Positions 1 through 10,493 of a stretch of 64,000 nucleotides of DNA are shown piece by piece. Under the pieces are notes generated by a model. It was given only the letters and a program-made list of their open reading frames with translations. It did no database searches and was not told the origin of the DNA. How positions within the stretch are numbered: the stretch's first letter is position 1; every line of letters begins with the position of its first letter. The stretch is from NCBI GenBank assembly GCA_029378245.1, contig JARKIF010000008.1, positions 620,001-684,000 of the forward strand, given 5' to 3'. A program made the position numbers and the translations under genes. The stretch is from Roridomyces roridus. Taxonomy: Eukaryota > Basidiomycota > Agaricomycetes > Agaricales > Mycenaceae.

Positions 1-364
1 AGCGGCGCGGAAGTGAATTCCGCGTAGCTGCCGTTGACCGTTCGACCTAGACCGCCCATGAGAGTCAGAACATGGGTGCCCGGTTTGATGGCGTCCGCGG
101 GCAACGAGGAAACGATGGTGCCGGCGCATTCAATGCCGATAATCGGCATGCTTTCTGCCCATTCGCCCTTGCGCATCTATTGACCATTAATGCTCCACAT
201 AACCTGTTCACAGCACATGGACGTACGTGCATCTCTGCATGGTTTATGCCAAAGCTTTCTATCTTGATGACTGCATAACCTGGACGGGGTGCAGGCATGG
301 GGACATCTTTCAGCACCAAAGATTTTTCAGGGTCACCGAATTGCGCTAAGACGATTGCTCGCAT
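1..364 (-). CDS. Zinc-type alcohol dehydrogenase / quinone oxidoreductase (MDR family), C-terminus off window
   Basis: This is the N-terminal part of a medium-chain dehydrogenase/reductase, a family that reduces quinones or enones, or oxidises alcohols, with NAD(P)H. The start ATG is at 364. It is followed by MRAIVLAQFGDPEKSLVLKD and a GINHAEMH segment typical of the GroES-like domain. A 50-nt intron (226 down to 177, GTACGT...TAG) joins EMH to MRKGEWAES. The reading then continues through a PIIGIECAGTI core and a GLGRTVNGSYAEF segment to the window edge. The catalytic and nucleotide-binding halves lie outside the window, so substrate and zinc content cannot be judged. The gene runs in the same direction as the mannosyltransferase upstream, with about 186 nt between them. 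Confidence 0.85.
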
Positions 365-550
365 GGTGCTCGTAGGTAGCGGCTGTGGCCCATTTTATAG
401 TTTCTTTTCTGGCCGAATCAGACCACGGGGGGCGCGGGCAGCGTTACTAACGTGAATCTAATTTTGCCATCCTCAAGCCGCATAAATATTATACAAATAA
501 CTATCTCAGCACATATCGTAGGGAAGATAAACGAGGCCCGTCCAGCGCGC

Positions 551-2253
551 CTATGTAAATATCCGGTCGTAGCGGTTTAGGCATGACCAACCTTCACGGT
601 CTGGAAACGTATGAGAGAGATGATCGGATAGGAGAGAACATATGCGTACCAAAATTGTCCGTAATATCGCAGTCGCATTTGCCCCTGGAGTGTGCTGGCT
701 CTTGAGGACAGTGTTGGAACGGTTCATGACTGAACTCAATCAGCTCAAGGTCGAAACAAGAGAGCAAGATCACCAACCGATATCCTATATCCTCGAAAAA
801 GTGCTGACGGTGGTTCAGAAGGCAGCCGACGCAAAGTAACGGGCGACATACGATTTGATCCTTGCGCGCAAACAAGGCAGCGCCAATGGAGTGCACAGGT
901 GCGTCACCCCACCTTTCATAGTAGACTAAAGAGCTGTTAATGCCAGGCAGGACACGCCACGGAGCACTTACACCCCTGAAACCGGGTCAGTTACAGACAA
1001 GACACAGTACGGAACACTTACCCCCTTGGAATCAAGGTGCTCAAAGAATTTGGTGTACGGCTCGCTGCGCCAGAGGTCGAGATCAGCAATCTCAAAGTTG
1101 GACCAGACTGCGGCCAAGTAAGCGTGAATTGCCAATTCGCCAAGGATACTCACAATGGCATTTGTTGTAGCTATCACCGGTGTCGTCGCTCAGGAAACCC
1201 AGCGCGTTGTCGGGGGAGATGAGCTCGGGATTCTGGTGCACAAACTCCTTGACGGCGTCCCAAAGGGTAGGGATGGTCGCATCGTACTCTGGGAGCGAAA
1301 TGGTGAAACCGTATTTCTTGTCTTCATCTTGCATGAACAGGAAAGGATCATAATCAAGTGTGCAGAAGAAGCGAACGTCGGGCCTGGAATGATGTCAGGT
1401 TGGGCTTGGTATGATATGTGATGGGACACGCACTCTACACGCCAGTAGTACCGGTACTTTTGCAGCAACTCGTGACGGTAGAAGAAACCGGAATTGAAGC
1501 GGCACATGTTGCGGTACGGTACGCTTCCTGCGCGGCGATCAGTGGTGGCTCCAAGGGAATGACCGAGAACGCACCGCCGTAGATGACGTTGTTGTCCTGC
1601 ATATGCTTGCGAGAGGCAGAGGCCTTGGACTCATCGATCCAATCCGGTTGGTACCAATGGTCGTGCGGGATGAGGCCAAACTCAATCTTGCTCGAAGTGA
1701 GGCCAGAGACGATGTGCTTGAACTCTTCGGAGAATGGCTCCTCGTTGAGGAAGACATATGGGTAGCCGAATCTCGCATTGAACTTGTCTTCCAGCTGCGT
1801 CATGCTCTTCACGATACCGTTGAGGTCTCCGTTGCGAGCTGTGTTTGATGAGTGATGAATGGGGTCTGGACTGCCAGCACACGCACCGAGCAGAACTATC
1901 ACGGCGTTCGCTTTTCTGGAGAGTGTGGTTCAAGAAAAGGATGCAGGAGCTCGTCTTTGAAACGTACCTAGTCGTCGTACTGTTCGCTTCGACGTAGTAC
2001 TTGTCGGGCACCGGAGTCTTGTACGGTGGTTCGTGCCATACTTTCGTCTCTATCGGACCCGGTTTTGAGGTAAACCCTGCCCATTGTTTGCTGAGATTGT
2101 CGATAGAAGTGTAGCGACCGTAGCCTTCATGCGAGAAACTGAGAATATAGTGCAAGCTTATCTAGAGGACAAATTAGTAGTAGCCAGGCTGGGAGGGTGT
2201 AGACGGACGAGGATGGCCAAGGCGAGGACCACATAGCGGCTTTTGGTCATCAT
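551..2253 (-). CDS. Alpha-1,2-mannosyltransferase, KRE2/MNT1 family (GT15)
   Basis: This family transfers mannose from GDP-mannose onto O- and N-linked glycans in the Golgi. The start at 2253 ([15 protein letters not shown]) gives a short cytosolic tail and a signal anchor; a first intron then joins to [15 protein letters not shown]. Family blocks follow in order: [112 protein letters not shown] and HFFEDIGYR. The end is a cysteine-rich [18 protein letters not shown]. Splicing is extensive (about ten introns). The most striking feature is a 4-nt microexon at 972-975 between two related 46-nt introns. It is needed to read KGG-FYYERWGD and is described in the findings. The gene is divergent from POLD2, with 102 nt between start codons. 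Confidence 0.93.
926..1021 (-). repeat. Tandemly duplicated intron unit with 4-nt microexon
   Basis: On the minus strand, two introns of identical length (46 nt, 1021-976 and 971-926) lie head to tail. Both start GTAAGTG and end in AG. By hand alignment 22 of the first 28 bases match, with mostly C/T and A/G differences. The 4 bases between them, GGGT at 975-972, correspond to the GGGG that ends the upstream exon (1025-1022). Two 50-nt units therefore stand in tandem. Splicing both introns and keeping GGGT restores the conserved KGGFYYERWGD. Removing the whole 96 nt as one intron, or retaining the second intron, breaks the frame or reaches a stop. Confidence 0.85.
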
Positions 2254-2355
2254 CTTGGGCGGGGTATTAAAGATCGTCGAGTAAAGTCTCCCGGAGATGA
2301 GCGGTCTGAAAGAAATGGATTTAGTCGCGAAACAAGACTAAACACCGCGTCTGCC
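2254..2355. promoter_or_regulatory. Divergent promoter, mannosyltransferase / POLD2
   Basis: Only 102 nt separate the two start codons, so both genes must be transcribed from this spacer or from within each other's 5' end. I see no clear TATA box. Confidence 0.5.
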
Positions 2356-4006
2356 ATGACCACAATAACACCCTTGCCACCCACCGACCCTTCTCTCTCC
2401 CGCCCACTGACAACAGTCCTTCCGCCAGCCGACAGCACGCCGTCGTTCCTGATCACCGCCGCCGACAAGTCATACAAGCACCAGTATGCCAACATCTACT
2501 TCATTCGCCTCCGCAACCTCAGGGACCTTGTCGAGGAGAAAGCCCGCCAGCGCTGGCATGGCATCGACGGCAAGTCTCCTCATCGCCATCTACGCGTGCC
2601 AATCTAACATGGAAACAAAGGGAACCCAATCCTCGTGCCAAAGGTTCTCGAGGTCGAAAAGTCGCAACTGTGCTACGTCGTCGGTACAGTCTACATGGAC
2701 ATGCCACTCAAACCGAACGTCATGGAGGACATTGCCCGGGATGTTCGTCTCTCCCTTGCTCTTGCTCTGACCGCTTATGGAGGCGCAATGTCTGAAAGAA
2801 CTCAATACCCCCGCCTCCGCCTTTGTCCAAGTTTTACTCTCCAGACGATAATATAATGCTTGAAGACGAGTCGGGGCGCATCCAACTCGTCGGAAAGCGC
2901 GTAATCGAAGAGAGACTTGTCACTGGGGTGATCGTCGCGGTTCTCGGGATCGAGACGCCAACTGGGGAGTTTGAGGTGGTGGACGTGTGTTACGCCGGCA
3001 TGGCGCCCCAACCCAAATTTGCTGCTTTGGAGCAAAAGATGGAGGTCGACGGCCAGTTGGATGCCAGCACAACAACAGACGCATGGATTGCAGTCGTCTC
3101 AGGCCTCGATATTGGATCGCCCTCGACAGCGGATGCGCAGATGCAAATGCTCACTGAATATTTGACGGGTGAAGAAGGAGGGTCGGCCGACCAGGTATCG
3201 GCGGCACAAATTTCGCGTCTCATCATTGCAGGAGACTCTTTGGCTCCGGTAATGTTGACGAAGAATGAAGCGGAAGAGGTAAAGAAGGGTGTGAGTCGAT
3301 TTTCCTCCGTTGCAGCTTTTTCTTGACGATTCGGAAGCGAAGGTACGGCTACGACGGGACGTCCTTCTCTCCGCACCCTACATTAAGCCTTGCCGCACAC
3401 TTGTTGGACATTGCCCGGTCGATTCCCGTGCATCTCCTTCCGGGTGAAACCGACCCTTCTGGGGTCATTCTTCCCCAGCAGCCTTTCCCGCGCGCTATGT
3501 TTGGAGCTGTGTCCTCGTCGAGCTCCTTTTCATGCGAAACGAATCCGACCTACTTGCGAATTGGTTCAGGCCCCGAGAATGTTCGCACGCTTTTGGTCAA
3601 CTCTGGTCAACCTTTGAACGACATGTTCAAATACGTGCAAACGCCGCCTGTGACGCCTATTTCTCTGCTGGAATCTACCGTGCGATGGAGACATATGGCC
3701 CCCACAGCGCCAGATACACTTTGGTGCCACCCGTACTTTTCAGCAGATCCGTTTATCATCCCAGAGACTCCGGACATATACATTGTCGGTGGACAAGAAA
3801 AATTTGGCACCAAAGTCGTCGTGGACGGGGACACCAAATGCCGTTTGGTCTTGGTCCCTCGCTTCGCCGACACGGGTCTATTGGTTCTAGTCAATTTGCG
3901 AACACTTGCTGTCAAGTGCGTCAAATTTGGGATGAGGGATGAAGGTGAGATTCCTTTCCATGCTCCTTTCACTGTTCCAAAACTCTCCCCAGGTACCGAG
4001 AAGTAG
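2356..4006 (+). CDS. POLD2: DNA polymerase delta small (B) subunit, POLD2/Cdc1
   Basis: This is the B subunit that bridges the catalytic subunit of DNA polymerase delta to the rest of the replicative holoenzyme in the nucleus. The start at 2356 gives a short proline-rich tail, then the conserved SFLITAADKSYKHQYANIYF and IRLRNLRDLVEEKARQRW, an OB-fold region (KVLEVEKSQLCYVVGTVY, GRIQLVGKRV) and the inactivated phosphoesterase core. Core blocks include SGLDIGSP, RRYGYDGTSFSPHPTLSLAA and HLLPGETDPSGVILPQQP. The end reads VLVNLRTLAVKCVKFG. A GTGAGT donor after 3291 restores the join KKG-RRYGYD, and a last intron near 3947-3992 probably gives a short end DEGTEK. The stop at 4006 is the same with or without that intron. 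The gene is convergent with VPS22, with 51 nt between stops. Confidence 0.95.
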
Positions 4007-4057
4007 TGTTACATTTTATACAGTTATTTTGTACTTTGTATCGTCATACATCCCACT

Positions 4058-4804
4058 TCAAAGCTTCATCACAGAGATAACCCAGTATGCCCGACCACAC
4101 TCTTCATCCTGCTCGTCCACCCAACACAGACCATCGCGGAGGAGCATATTCTCCAAGGCGGCGCTAGCACGTGCTCGTGTCCATCCTTGTCGTGTGACCA
4201 GAATGTCTGGGATAATGCGACCGCCCTCTTGCTGAGCAATAGCGAGGACCACTGCCTGGTCCTCGTCGAGTTCCTTGACCACACTACGCACCATTTTCCG
4301 GCCATCTGCAAGAGTAATGACCTGATACCCGACGCCCAAGGGTTGAAGGGTCTTGATACTTCTCACAACATCGTCCTCTGTAATTCCACCGCCTGCGACA
4401 CCTCTGAGCTTGGAGACTAGCCTGAGAAGCTCGTCCATCTCGATGAGACCACCGTTGCGTTCCCTGGTACTGACACAGACATCGACGATCTGGACGCCAA
4501 GTTCATATTGCCAGTCGCCTAGACCGAGCATTTCAGCCCACCAGCCACCTTTGCGCGGCCCTGCGAGGGGGTCGACGCCAATAGATGAGCACATTTGTTG
4601 AAACGCATGTCTGAAAGCGGGGTCTTTGCGAATCGAATCGCGGTGCGTAGCTGCGAAACCGGCGAGTGCGGTGCGGAACTGATTCAGCTGAGCATGGAGG
4701 TTATCGACCTGGGACTTGGAGAGCTGCGTAGACAACTCTGCGAAAGAGCGTTTCGACTGTTCCTGTCGATCGAAGGCGGCAAGGCCAACTCCACGTCTGT
4801 GCAT
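4058..4804 (-). CDS. VPS22: ESCRT-II subunit Vps22 (SNF8/EAP30)
   Basis: Vps22 is the core winged-helix subunit of ESCRT-II, which sorts ubiquitinated membrane proteins into multivesicular bodies. The ATG at 4804 was chosen because it opens MHRRGVGLAAF, the family's characteristic N-terminus. An in-frame upstream ATG at 4882 would add 26 unconserved residues. Conserved blocks follow: FAATHRDSIRKDPAFRHAFQ, MCSSIGVDPLAG, MLGLGDWQYELGVQIVDVC, NGGLIEMDELLRLV and two winged-helix repeats ending WVDEQDEECGRAYWVISV. It is about 248 residues, the usual family length. The reading frame is uninterrupted, so this is one of the few intronless genes in the window. Confidence 0.95.
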   Translation of the reverse strand: MHRRGVGLAAFDRQEQSKRSFAELSTQLSKSQVDNLHAQLNQFRTALAGFAATHRDSIRKDPAFRHAFQQMCSSIGVDPLAGPRKGGWWAEMLGLGDWQYELGVQIVDVCVSTRERNGGLIEMDELLRLVSKLRGVAGGGITEDDVVRSIKTLQPLGVGYQVITLADGRKMVRSVVKELDEDQAVVLAIAQQEGGRIIPDILVTRQGWTRARASAALENMLLRDGLCWVDEQDEECGRAYWVISVMKL

Positions 4805-5509
4805 GGGTTGTTGACCCGGTTGAGATGAGTTTTGACAGGCGTGGCTGATGGCAATCCGCGTCTTGCTCCTTCCAACCATCAAGCCTCAAGGGTCCATTCT
4901 GAATCTCAATGCATTCTGCTGTATTTTGGGATGCCGCAACGCGCCACATCTTTTTCTGCTCGGGGTTTGAAGAATGCGGAAGGCCGACTCTATTTCCTTG
5001 CCATCTGTCAACGGCGTGCGACGACAAATGGGCTAATATGGGCATATCGGCCTCGCTTTTCCCTCGCTCCGCGCTTGGCAATCAAGTACCCTGGACCGGA
5101 TTGTCCATTATTTCGCACAGAGTGAATGATAACTGACACCAATACACCCGCGGCTGCTCAACGTTGGGAATTCTGGTTCCATGTATACTCCACACAGGTC
5201 TGGCCTACTTCAGCTGGCCAGGGACTCACTCTGGGCTGCCCAGCAACGTCTCTTAGGTGCATAGCCTTCAGGACCACATCCCGCTGATCTCGAGGGCCTT
5301 GTGATAACCGTCCCGCTAACGTATTACTGTCCATCTCTGTCTCCCTCGATCAGTTCCTCGAAATGGCTTCCCAGTCTCACAGGTTCTAATTTCGACCCGG
5401 TGGTTCAATTTATCGCTTACATTCGCTTACACACGGCGTGCTTCCGCAGTAACCGCTCGACCATTTAACGGCAGGCATATTGCGTTTCCTCGTGCAAGCT
5501 TTTACCATA
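4805..5509. promoter_or_regulatory. Intergenic region between VPS22 and cupredoxin starts
   Basis: About 705 nt separate two divergently oriented starts. Open frames of 75-126 codons exist on both strands but none resembles a known protein, and they overlap each other. I see no tRNA or repeat. It presumably holds both promoters. Confidence 0.5.
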
Positions 5510-6499
5510 ATGCTTTTCTCTGCCGTCTGCAGCACGATTTTGTTCTCCTCGTTTGCAGCTGCTCAGTACGGCGGTCCTGCTCCTGCTGGTCCGACCACCA
5601 CTGCACCGACTGTTGTTCCTCCTCCTTTGGCTCCCAACGACACCACTGGTCACGTCAACGTGCGTCCCTGCTGCCTAGCCCGTTCCAGTGCACTAATTTT
5701 CTTGTCCAGATCAATGTTGCACTCAATGGCTTCAGCTTCTCCCCAGCCAATGTCTCCGCGCCCAACGGCACTGCTGTAACATTCTGGTTCCCAAAGTGGG
5801 TGGTGCTTTTAGCTCAGTCGGACAACTCAATGAACATTTTCCAGCACCGGAACCAACCACTCGGTATTCAGACTCAGGTCGTGTTGATTTGCCTAGGCTG
5901 ATACCTTACCAGGTGACCCAAAGTTCCTTCCAAAACCCATGCACATATCTTGCGGCCACGTCCAACACGAGCGCAGGCTTTGACTCTGGCCTGAGTATGG
6001 TATCTCGTGCTTTCGACGGTCCACCTACTCATATATCCTTTTTATAGCGGCGGCCTCACAATTCACCATCGTTATTGAAGATGAGACCAAGCCGATCTGG
6101 TTCCATTGCAAACAGGTTTGTAGCGGCAGCCTCACAATTCATCGAGATGAATTGCAAACAGGTTACACACTGTGGCGCCTTTGGAATGGTCGGCAGCATA
6201 AACGCTCCAGCGACAGGAAACACCTTTGAGGCCTTCCAAGCCGCGGCGATGAAGATTGGCAGCAGTGAAGTTACTGTGAGTGCAGTGTCCAAGGAGTCGC
6301 CCCTTGCCCTGATATTGTCTAGGAAAACGACAATGGCCCTGTGGTTGGAAGTGCTGTGGGTGTAAATGCGATCGCCAGTGTCGCGCCGACCAATACTGGA
6401 AGCGGAGCTCTTCCAAGCAAGACCAGTTCCGGCATCAAGCTCCAGATTAGCTTCGCCTCCCTCCTCGCTGCTTTCGCCGCTATGATTGTTTTGGCGTAG
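5510..6499 (+). CDS. Secreted, probably GPI-anchored cupredoxin-fold protein
   Basis: This is a fungal extracellular single-domain cupredoxin, a family associated with copper binding at the cell surface; its function is mostly unknown. The first usable ATG is 5510, giving the signal peptide MLFSAVCSTILFSSFAAAQ. A short Pro/Thr-rich linker follows, then NGFSFSPANVSAPNGTAVTF, a TGTNHSV segment with the first histidine ligand, and PIWFHCKQVTHCGAFGMVG, which supplies Cys, His and Met ligands. The tail is Ser/Gly-rich and ends in a hydrophobic stretch (ISFASLLAAFAAMIVLA), as expected for a GPI signal. The intron at 6116-6161 is built from duplicated upstream sequence and is described separately. 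The neighbour HID1 starts 124 nt downstream on the same strand. Confidence 0.88.
6045..6164 (+). repeat. Imperfect tandem duplication of an exon segment now forming an intron
   Basis: The first copy spans 6045-6118: it begins with 3' splice-site bases and exon at 6045 and ends in attgcaaacaggtt at 6105-6118. The second copy (6121-6164) repeats 20 of the first 21 bases (6121-6141) and the last 14 bases (6151-6164) but lacks about 30 bases of the middle. Splicing 6116-6161 (46 nt) removes almost exactly the second copy and restores the copper-site sequence FHCKQVTHCGAF. Confidence 0.88.
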
Positions 6500-6623
6500 A
6501 ACATTCACGACTTGTGTAGAGAGTTTCCTTAAACTATTCGCGTACCTAGTTTCAATCCATGACTTGCCATACATTGACTGGATGATTTGTTTGATCGGCT
6601 ACCGCCCTTTCTTGTCCTGAGCC

Positions 6624-9600
6624 ATGTTTTCACTCAGTACACCGTTTCGTTTGCTGCCGGACGCGGACAAGCTCTCGTTTCGCAGCAGTCCGAATGGCAT
6701 TGCCAAACTAGCCGCCGTTCGCGTATGTGGTTACGCGTGTGCTCCTGGTCATACCAATCAAGTATTCTGCAGAATATCCCAGAGAGCGACAAGTATTGGG
6801 AACAATACACCATCCTCTTTGACTCTGCGTCGGACGTCTTCTCGCTCATAACGCCCCACGACAGTAACTGTCCTTCCGCAGCTTCATTGATCGAGACGAC
6901 TGAATCCATTTCCCAGTTCGACGGGCTCTCCTCGATGCGCCAGAGAATGTTGCCACCCTCATTCGCGTCACGTCCACTCGCCTCTTTACTCTCATTTCCG
7001 ACCACACTTTCCCTGCCCCGACAAATGCGTCCGTGGCCGCGTTTGCTTCCTCCTTCACTGGTTCGACGGAACGGAACACGACGAGAGAAGTCCTCAACTG
7101 TCTTCGCATTCTCCAGCGCGTGTTCCCGGTTGTCTTCGAAGTTGAAGGCGAAGGCAACGCGTTTGAGCTGGACGTTCTGTGGAAGAAGGGGGAGGTCGTA
7201 GAGGACAGCGTCGAAGCAGCGTCACAAACGCCTCAATTCGTGATCGAGGACGAAGATGACAGTGACACGGAGACGAAGGAGCCTTCACCACCAAAGGCAA
7301 AGCAGCAGCTACCGTCGCTCGGTGAGCGTTTATTCAGCAGCATAATAGATCTCTTGTTCTGTTGCGGGTTCACTCTCCCCAGCAAAATACAAGTCGACCA
7401 TCACAAGATAAACTATGTTATCTGGTGCGTTTTCATATTCGGGCAACTTGCTTCATCTCAGACCTCGACAGGGAGAAGGGAATTGGTTCGACGACCGACC
7501 CCGGATCCAGTCATGCCTACGACAACAACAAGACTGAGGTGTTGCGCCTCCTTCTTGTTCTGCTCTCGCGGCAAATCTACATCCCCCCTTCCGCCCTGTT
7601 GTCCACACCATCACTTTACACGCTCCATGTCGTCCAAAAGACGCCCCGCCGGGATGTTCTGACTCTCCTGTGCTCCTTACTCAACACTGCGATGAATTCG
7701 TCGCTTGCCACTGCAACGAGTGTGGCTGGGATGGCGGGGAAATTGCCCTACAATCATCTGGTCTTCAAGGGTGAAGATCCAAGATCCAACCTCGTCGGTA
7801 TCTGTCTCCAGGTGCTTTGCGTCTTGCTCGATTTCCAAAGTGGCTCGGCGCGAGACAAGTCCCTGGGCGACGAAGATGCAAACTTGTCCGCCCCTACCGC
7901 CCGCACGAATGCGTTCCGGTATTTCCTAATGAAATTGGTACATTCCAAACCCGAGATACCGAGTCCAAGACTCAAGCCCAATTTAGCATCGGACCCAAGA
8001 TTTCGCCTTTATCCTTGACGGCATCATGGGCATCCTTGAGCAGCAAATGGGGACCATGAACATTATACTACCGGGCGCCAGAAAGTCCATTCCGTATATA
8101 AACGAAACGAGTAATTTTTCTTCCATCACATTGCTCACTATTTGCTCATCTTCCTCAGTCTTGTTTTTCTGGAAGATTGTCGAGTTAAACAAGGTCAGTC
8201 GATCGTATTCAGCCTACCCGAAAATAACATTCTGCACCAGAAATTCCGAACGTTTCTCCTAGAATCGGACAAGTGCATGGACCTCGTTTCGTATTTGCTC
8301 TGCTATGCTTTAGAAATCAAGGACCGACCACGTAAGTTCATACAGCTCCGTGATGTCTTGATTTAATCACTCACACAGAACAACATGGTCTTTGTCGAAC
8401 GATTTCGTACATCGTGCAGACCCTCTCAGCAGAGGCCAACTTTGGGGCCAAGCTAACGAAGCCCGTAAAAGCGCAACTTCCCGCCAAATGGAACTCACCA
8501 GGAACCGCAGCCGATTTCATGATCAACGTACGAAACAATCGCTCGAGTTGATTGTTACTTACCTGTTTTGCTCAGGCGGTCTATGCCATCGTTGCCACGA
8601 CCTCAGGGGCGTTGACCTCACTGTACCCCGCTCTCATTATCGTCCTCTCGAATTTGGCGCCGTACTTCAAGAATCTGACTGTCACTGCATCGACAAGACT
8701 TGTCCAATTATTCACATCCTTTTCCAATCCGCTCTTTCTGCTTGCCGACGAGGGACATCCCAGATTACTGTTCTTCATGTACGCTTTGTTCCCCGCTTAC
8801 CTTGCACCAGCTAACTCGTCGATAGGCTGGAAATATTCAATACCGTAATTTTACACAACCTCTCGGCAAATCCAAATGTGATCTACAGCATCCTGTCGGC
8901 ACACAAAACCTTTGAGGACTTGGGCACCTTCACTTTGTCTGGCGGTCTACGGGAAATTCGCCGAGTTCAGCTGGCGAAGGAAGAGCAAGCTCGCAAGGCT
9001 GATGTCAAGGGGAAAGGCCCTCGTGTTGACGACTCCCAGCCCCACGAGGAAAAGGCAAAGCTTCTGCGCACGGAGAGCGAGACTGCTCTGGCTCTGAGCG
9101 AGTCTGCTGAGAGTCAAACCGGCAGCGAACCAGAGGTGCAGGATCCTGAAATGGTTCTGCCTACTTCCCCCACATCTGATACTATGCCCGCCTCGACCTC
9201 CACGTCCGAAAAGGCGCGAGGGAAAATGAGAGCCAGGCGCTCTCAATCATTAGAAGGTATCAATCTGGACCGTGTAGCGGCGGCTGGTGTAGGCAGGAAT
9301 GGATTTGTCCCAACACAAGAATGGGTATGTGGCTCTCTTGCAGGCTCTGAATCCATTGACGCTCTCCAAGGTCACCTCTTGGCAGCAAGGGTGCGTCTTT
9401 TGACACTCGAACGGACCCACATGCCTAACTTGTTTTTAGCCTTCCATTAGATTGTGTCATGTTGTTGATATCTGAACTGCTGCCCAAGGTCCAGGAACTG
9501 CAGGCCAGCCGTCACAGAACGACATCGACATCTGCTATCGTCGAATTCCTCGGGACAATAAACCTGCAGCACGTCCTACCCCCTGCGCCGCCTTTGGCTC

Positions 9601-9883
9601 CGCGGCGGTTCCTGGTGCGTGTGGAATGGCAGCCGATTTCGTGTGTCTGACAGTTTCCCAGTGGTCCGACTCGTCGGTTGTTTGGCTGACCTCGCTTATC
9701 TGGGGTGAGATATACGTGCGCGGGATGACGCCGCTCGGGATTTGGAACGGTACGGGGGTGCGGCTGTTCTACGTGAAACATGCTGTGCAGCAGCGGCAGC
9801 TGACCGACGCTGTGTCGAACGTGGTCGGGGGGCTACTATCCAGACGAAGCAACTCGGAGGCAGGACGGCAGTCTCGATCTTAG
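6624..9883 (+). CDS. HID1: Hid1 (Dymeclin-related secretory pathway protein)
   Basis: Hid1 is a large, mostly alpha-helical peripheral protein of the Golgi/trans-Golgi, needed for sorting in the secretory pathway (Ftp105 in fission yeast). The ATG at 6624 leads to a DKLSFRSS motif matching the animal KLNFRKA start. An intron then joins to DKYWEQYTILFDSASDVFSL, the family's WDQFW region. Further matching blocks are REVLNCLRILQRVFPVVFE, ALLSTPSLYTLHVVQ, LPYNHLVFKGEDP, ILDGIMGILEQQMG, VFFWKIVELNKKFR, ALIIVLSNLAPYFKNL, LFFMLEIFNTVI, NPNVIYSILSAHKTFEDL, FVPTQEWVTSWQQGLPLDCV, and a C-terminal VWLTSLIWGEIYVRGMTP. A low-complexity Glu/Ser/Thr insert (about 8980-9240) sits where other family members have one. 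At least ten short introns interrupt it. Exact exon edges near 6870-6960 are not fully resolved. Confidence 0.93.
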
Positions 9884-9904
9884 TGTATCATGGACTGTGT
9901 ATGT

Positions 9905-10365
9905 ATTCAATATAATGCGTATGGCGAAACGTTTTTCGGCACGATTCGCCATATCGCCACGTTTCGCCGATATCGCCAGGTTTATTGCCCAGGTGGCGAT
10001 TCACACGTGACATCGTGGCATTATATCAAATTTGGTGGCTTTCCTCAACTCCCGGCTGCTCGCCCAACGTCTCTCTCGCTATCATTCATGTATTTCGACT
10101 TTCGTGGGATGCCCAGTGTCCATATTCACATTCAAATCGATCAAATCGTGTTCATCACTGATCATCAATCATGCCGGTCCTTGATCCGAGACGTGCCGAT
10201 GTGCAAAATACCCGAAATTCACATATTTGGAACTACAAGGTCGAATACGGTTCACTGTTTCGCCACCCCTCAATTTCACGTATCCCCATTTCGCCAGGTA
10301 TCGCCACCCTGGCGAAACACGGGCTGGCGATTCATTTCGCCATCGCCAGCAGCATTAATTCAATA
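9905..10365. mobile_element. hAT-like non-autonomous element (MITE) with 8-bp target duplication
   Basis: The element proper spans 9913-10357 (445 bp). It is flanked by the exact direct repeat ATTCAATA at 9905-9912 and 10358-10365, an 8-bp target-site duplication as made by hAT transposases. Both ends begin TAATGC when read inward. They share a further (G)ATGGCGAAA a few bases inside, offset by about 7 nt at the right end. Both ends carry many TGGCGA or TCGCCA hexamers in both orientations, as expected of subterminal transposase-binding repeats. No transposase-like reading frame is present, so it would need a transposase supplied elsewhere. It lies between the HID1 stop and the arrestin gene start. 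Confidence 0.75.
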
Positions 10366-10493
10366 GAATCGGTGGTGGGATCATTTCAGGCCCGGGACCA
10401 GATCACGACTGAAACGCTCTGTAACAGCGCCCTCGGTTCTCTTTCTTTCTTTCTTCTTCCTTGGTTGGCCGCCCTGCCTGCGCGGGAGACGCA

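Noticed and set aside
594..839. Apparent plus-strand gene (65 codons) and separate minus-strand frames at the left end
   Set aside because: The minus-strand sequence is explained fully by the last exons of the mannosyltransferase ([28 protein letters not shown]); the plus frame is its shadow.
5370..5440. GGTTCAATT near 5400, resembling a tRNA T-loop
   Set aside because: I could not find a matching acceptor stem, D-arm or anticodon stem around it.
5480..5509. Upstream extension of the cupredoxin gene beginning at 5480
   Set aside because: It begins with TTG, not ATG; the ATG at 5510 gives a clean signal peptide.
9890..10366. 158-codon open frame between HID1 and the arrestin gene
   Set aside because: It coincides with the hAT-like element and is rich in residues produced by the repeated TTCGCC hexamers; no transposase-like motif.
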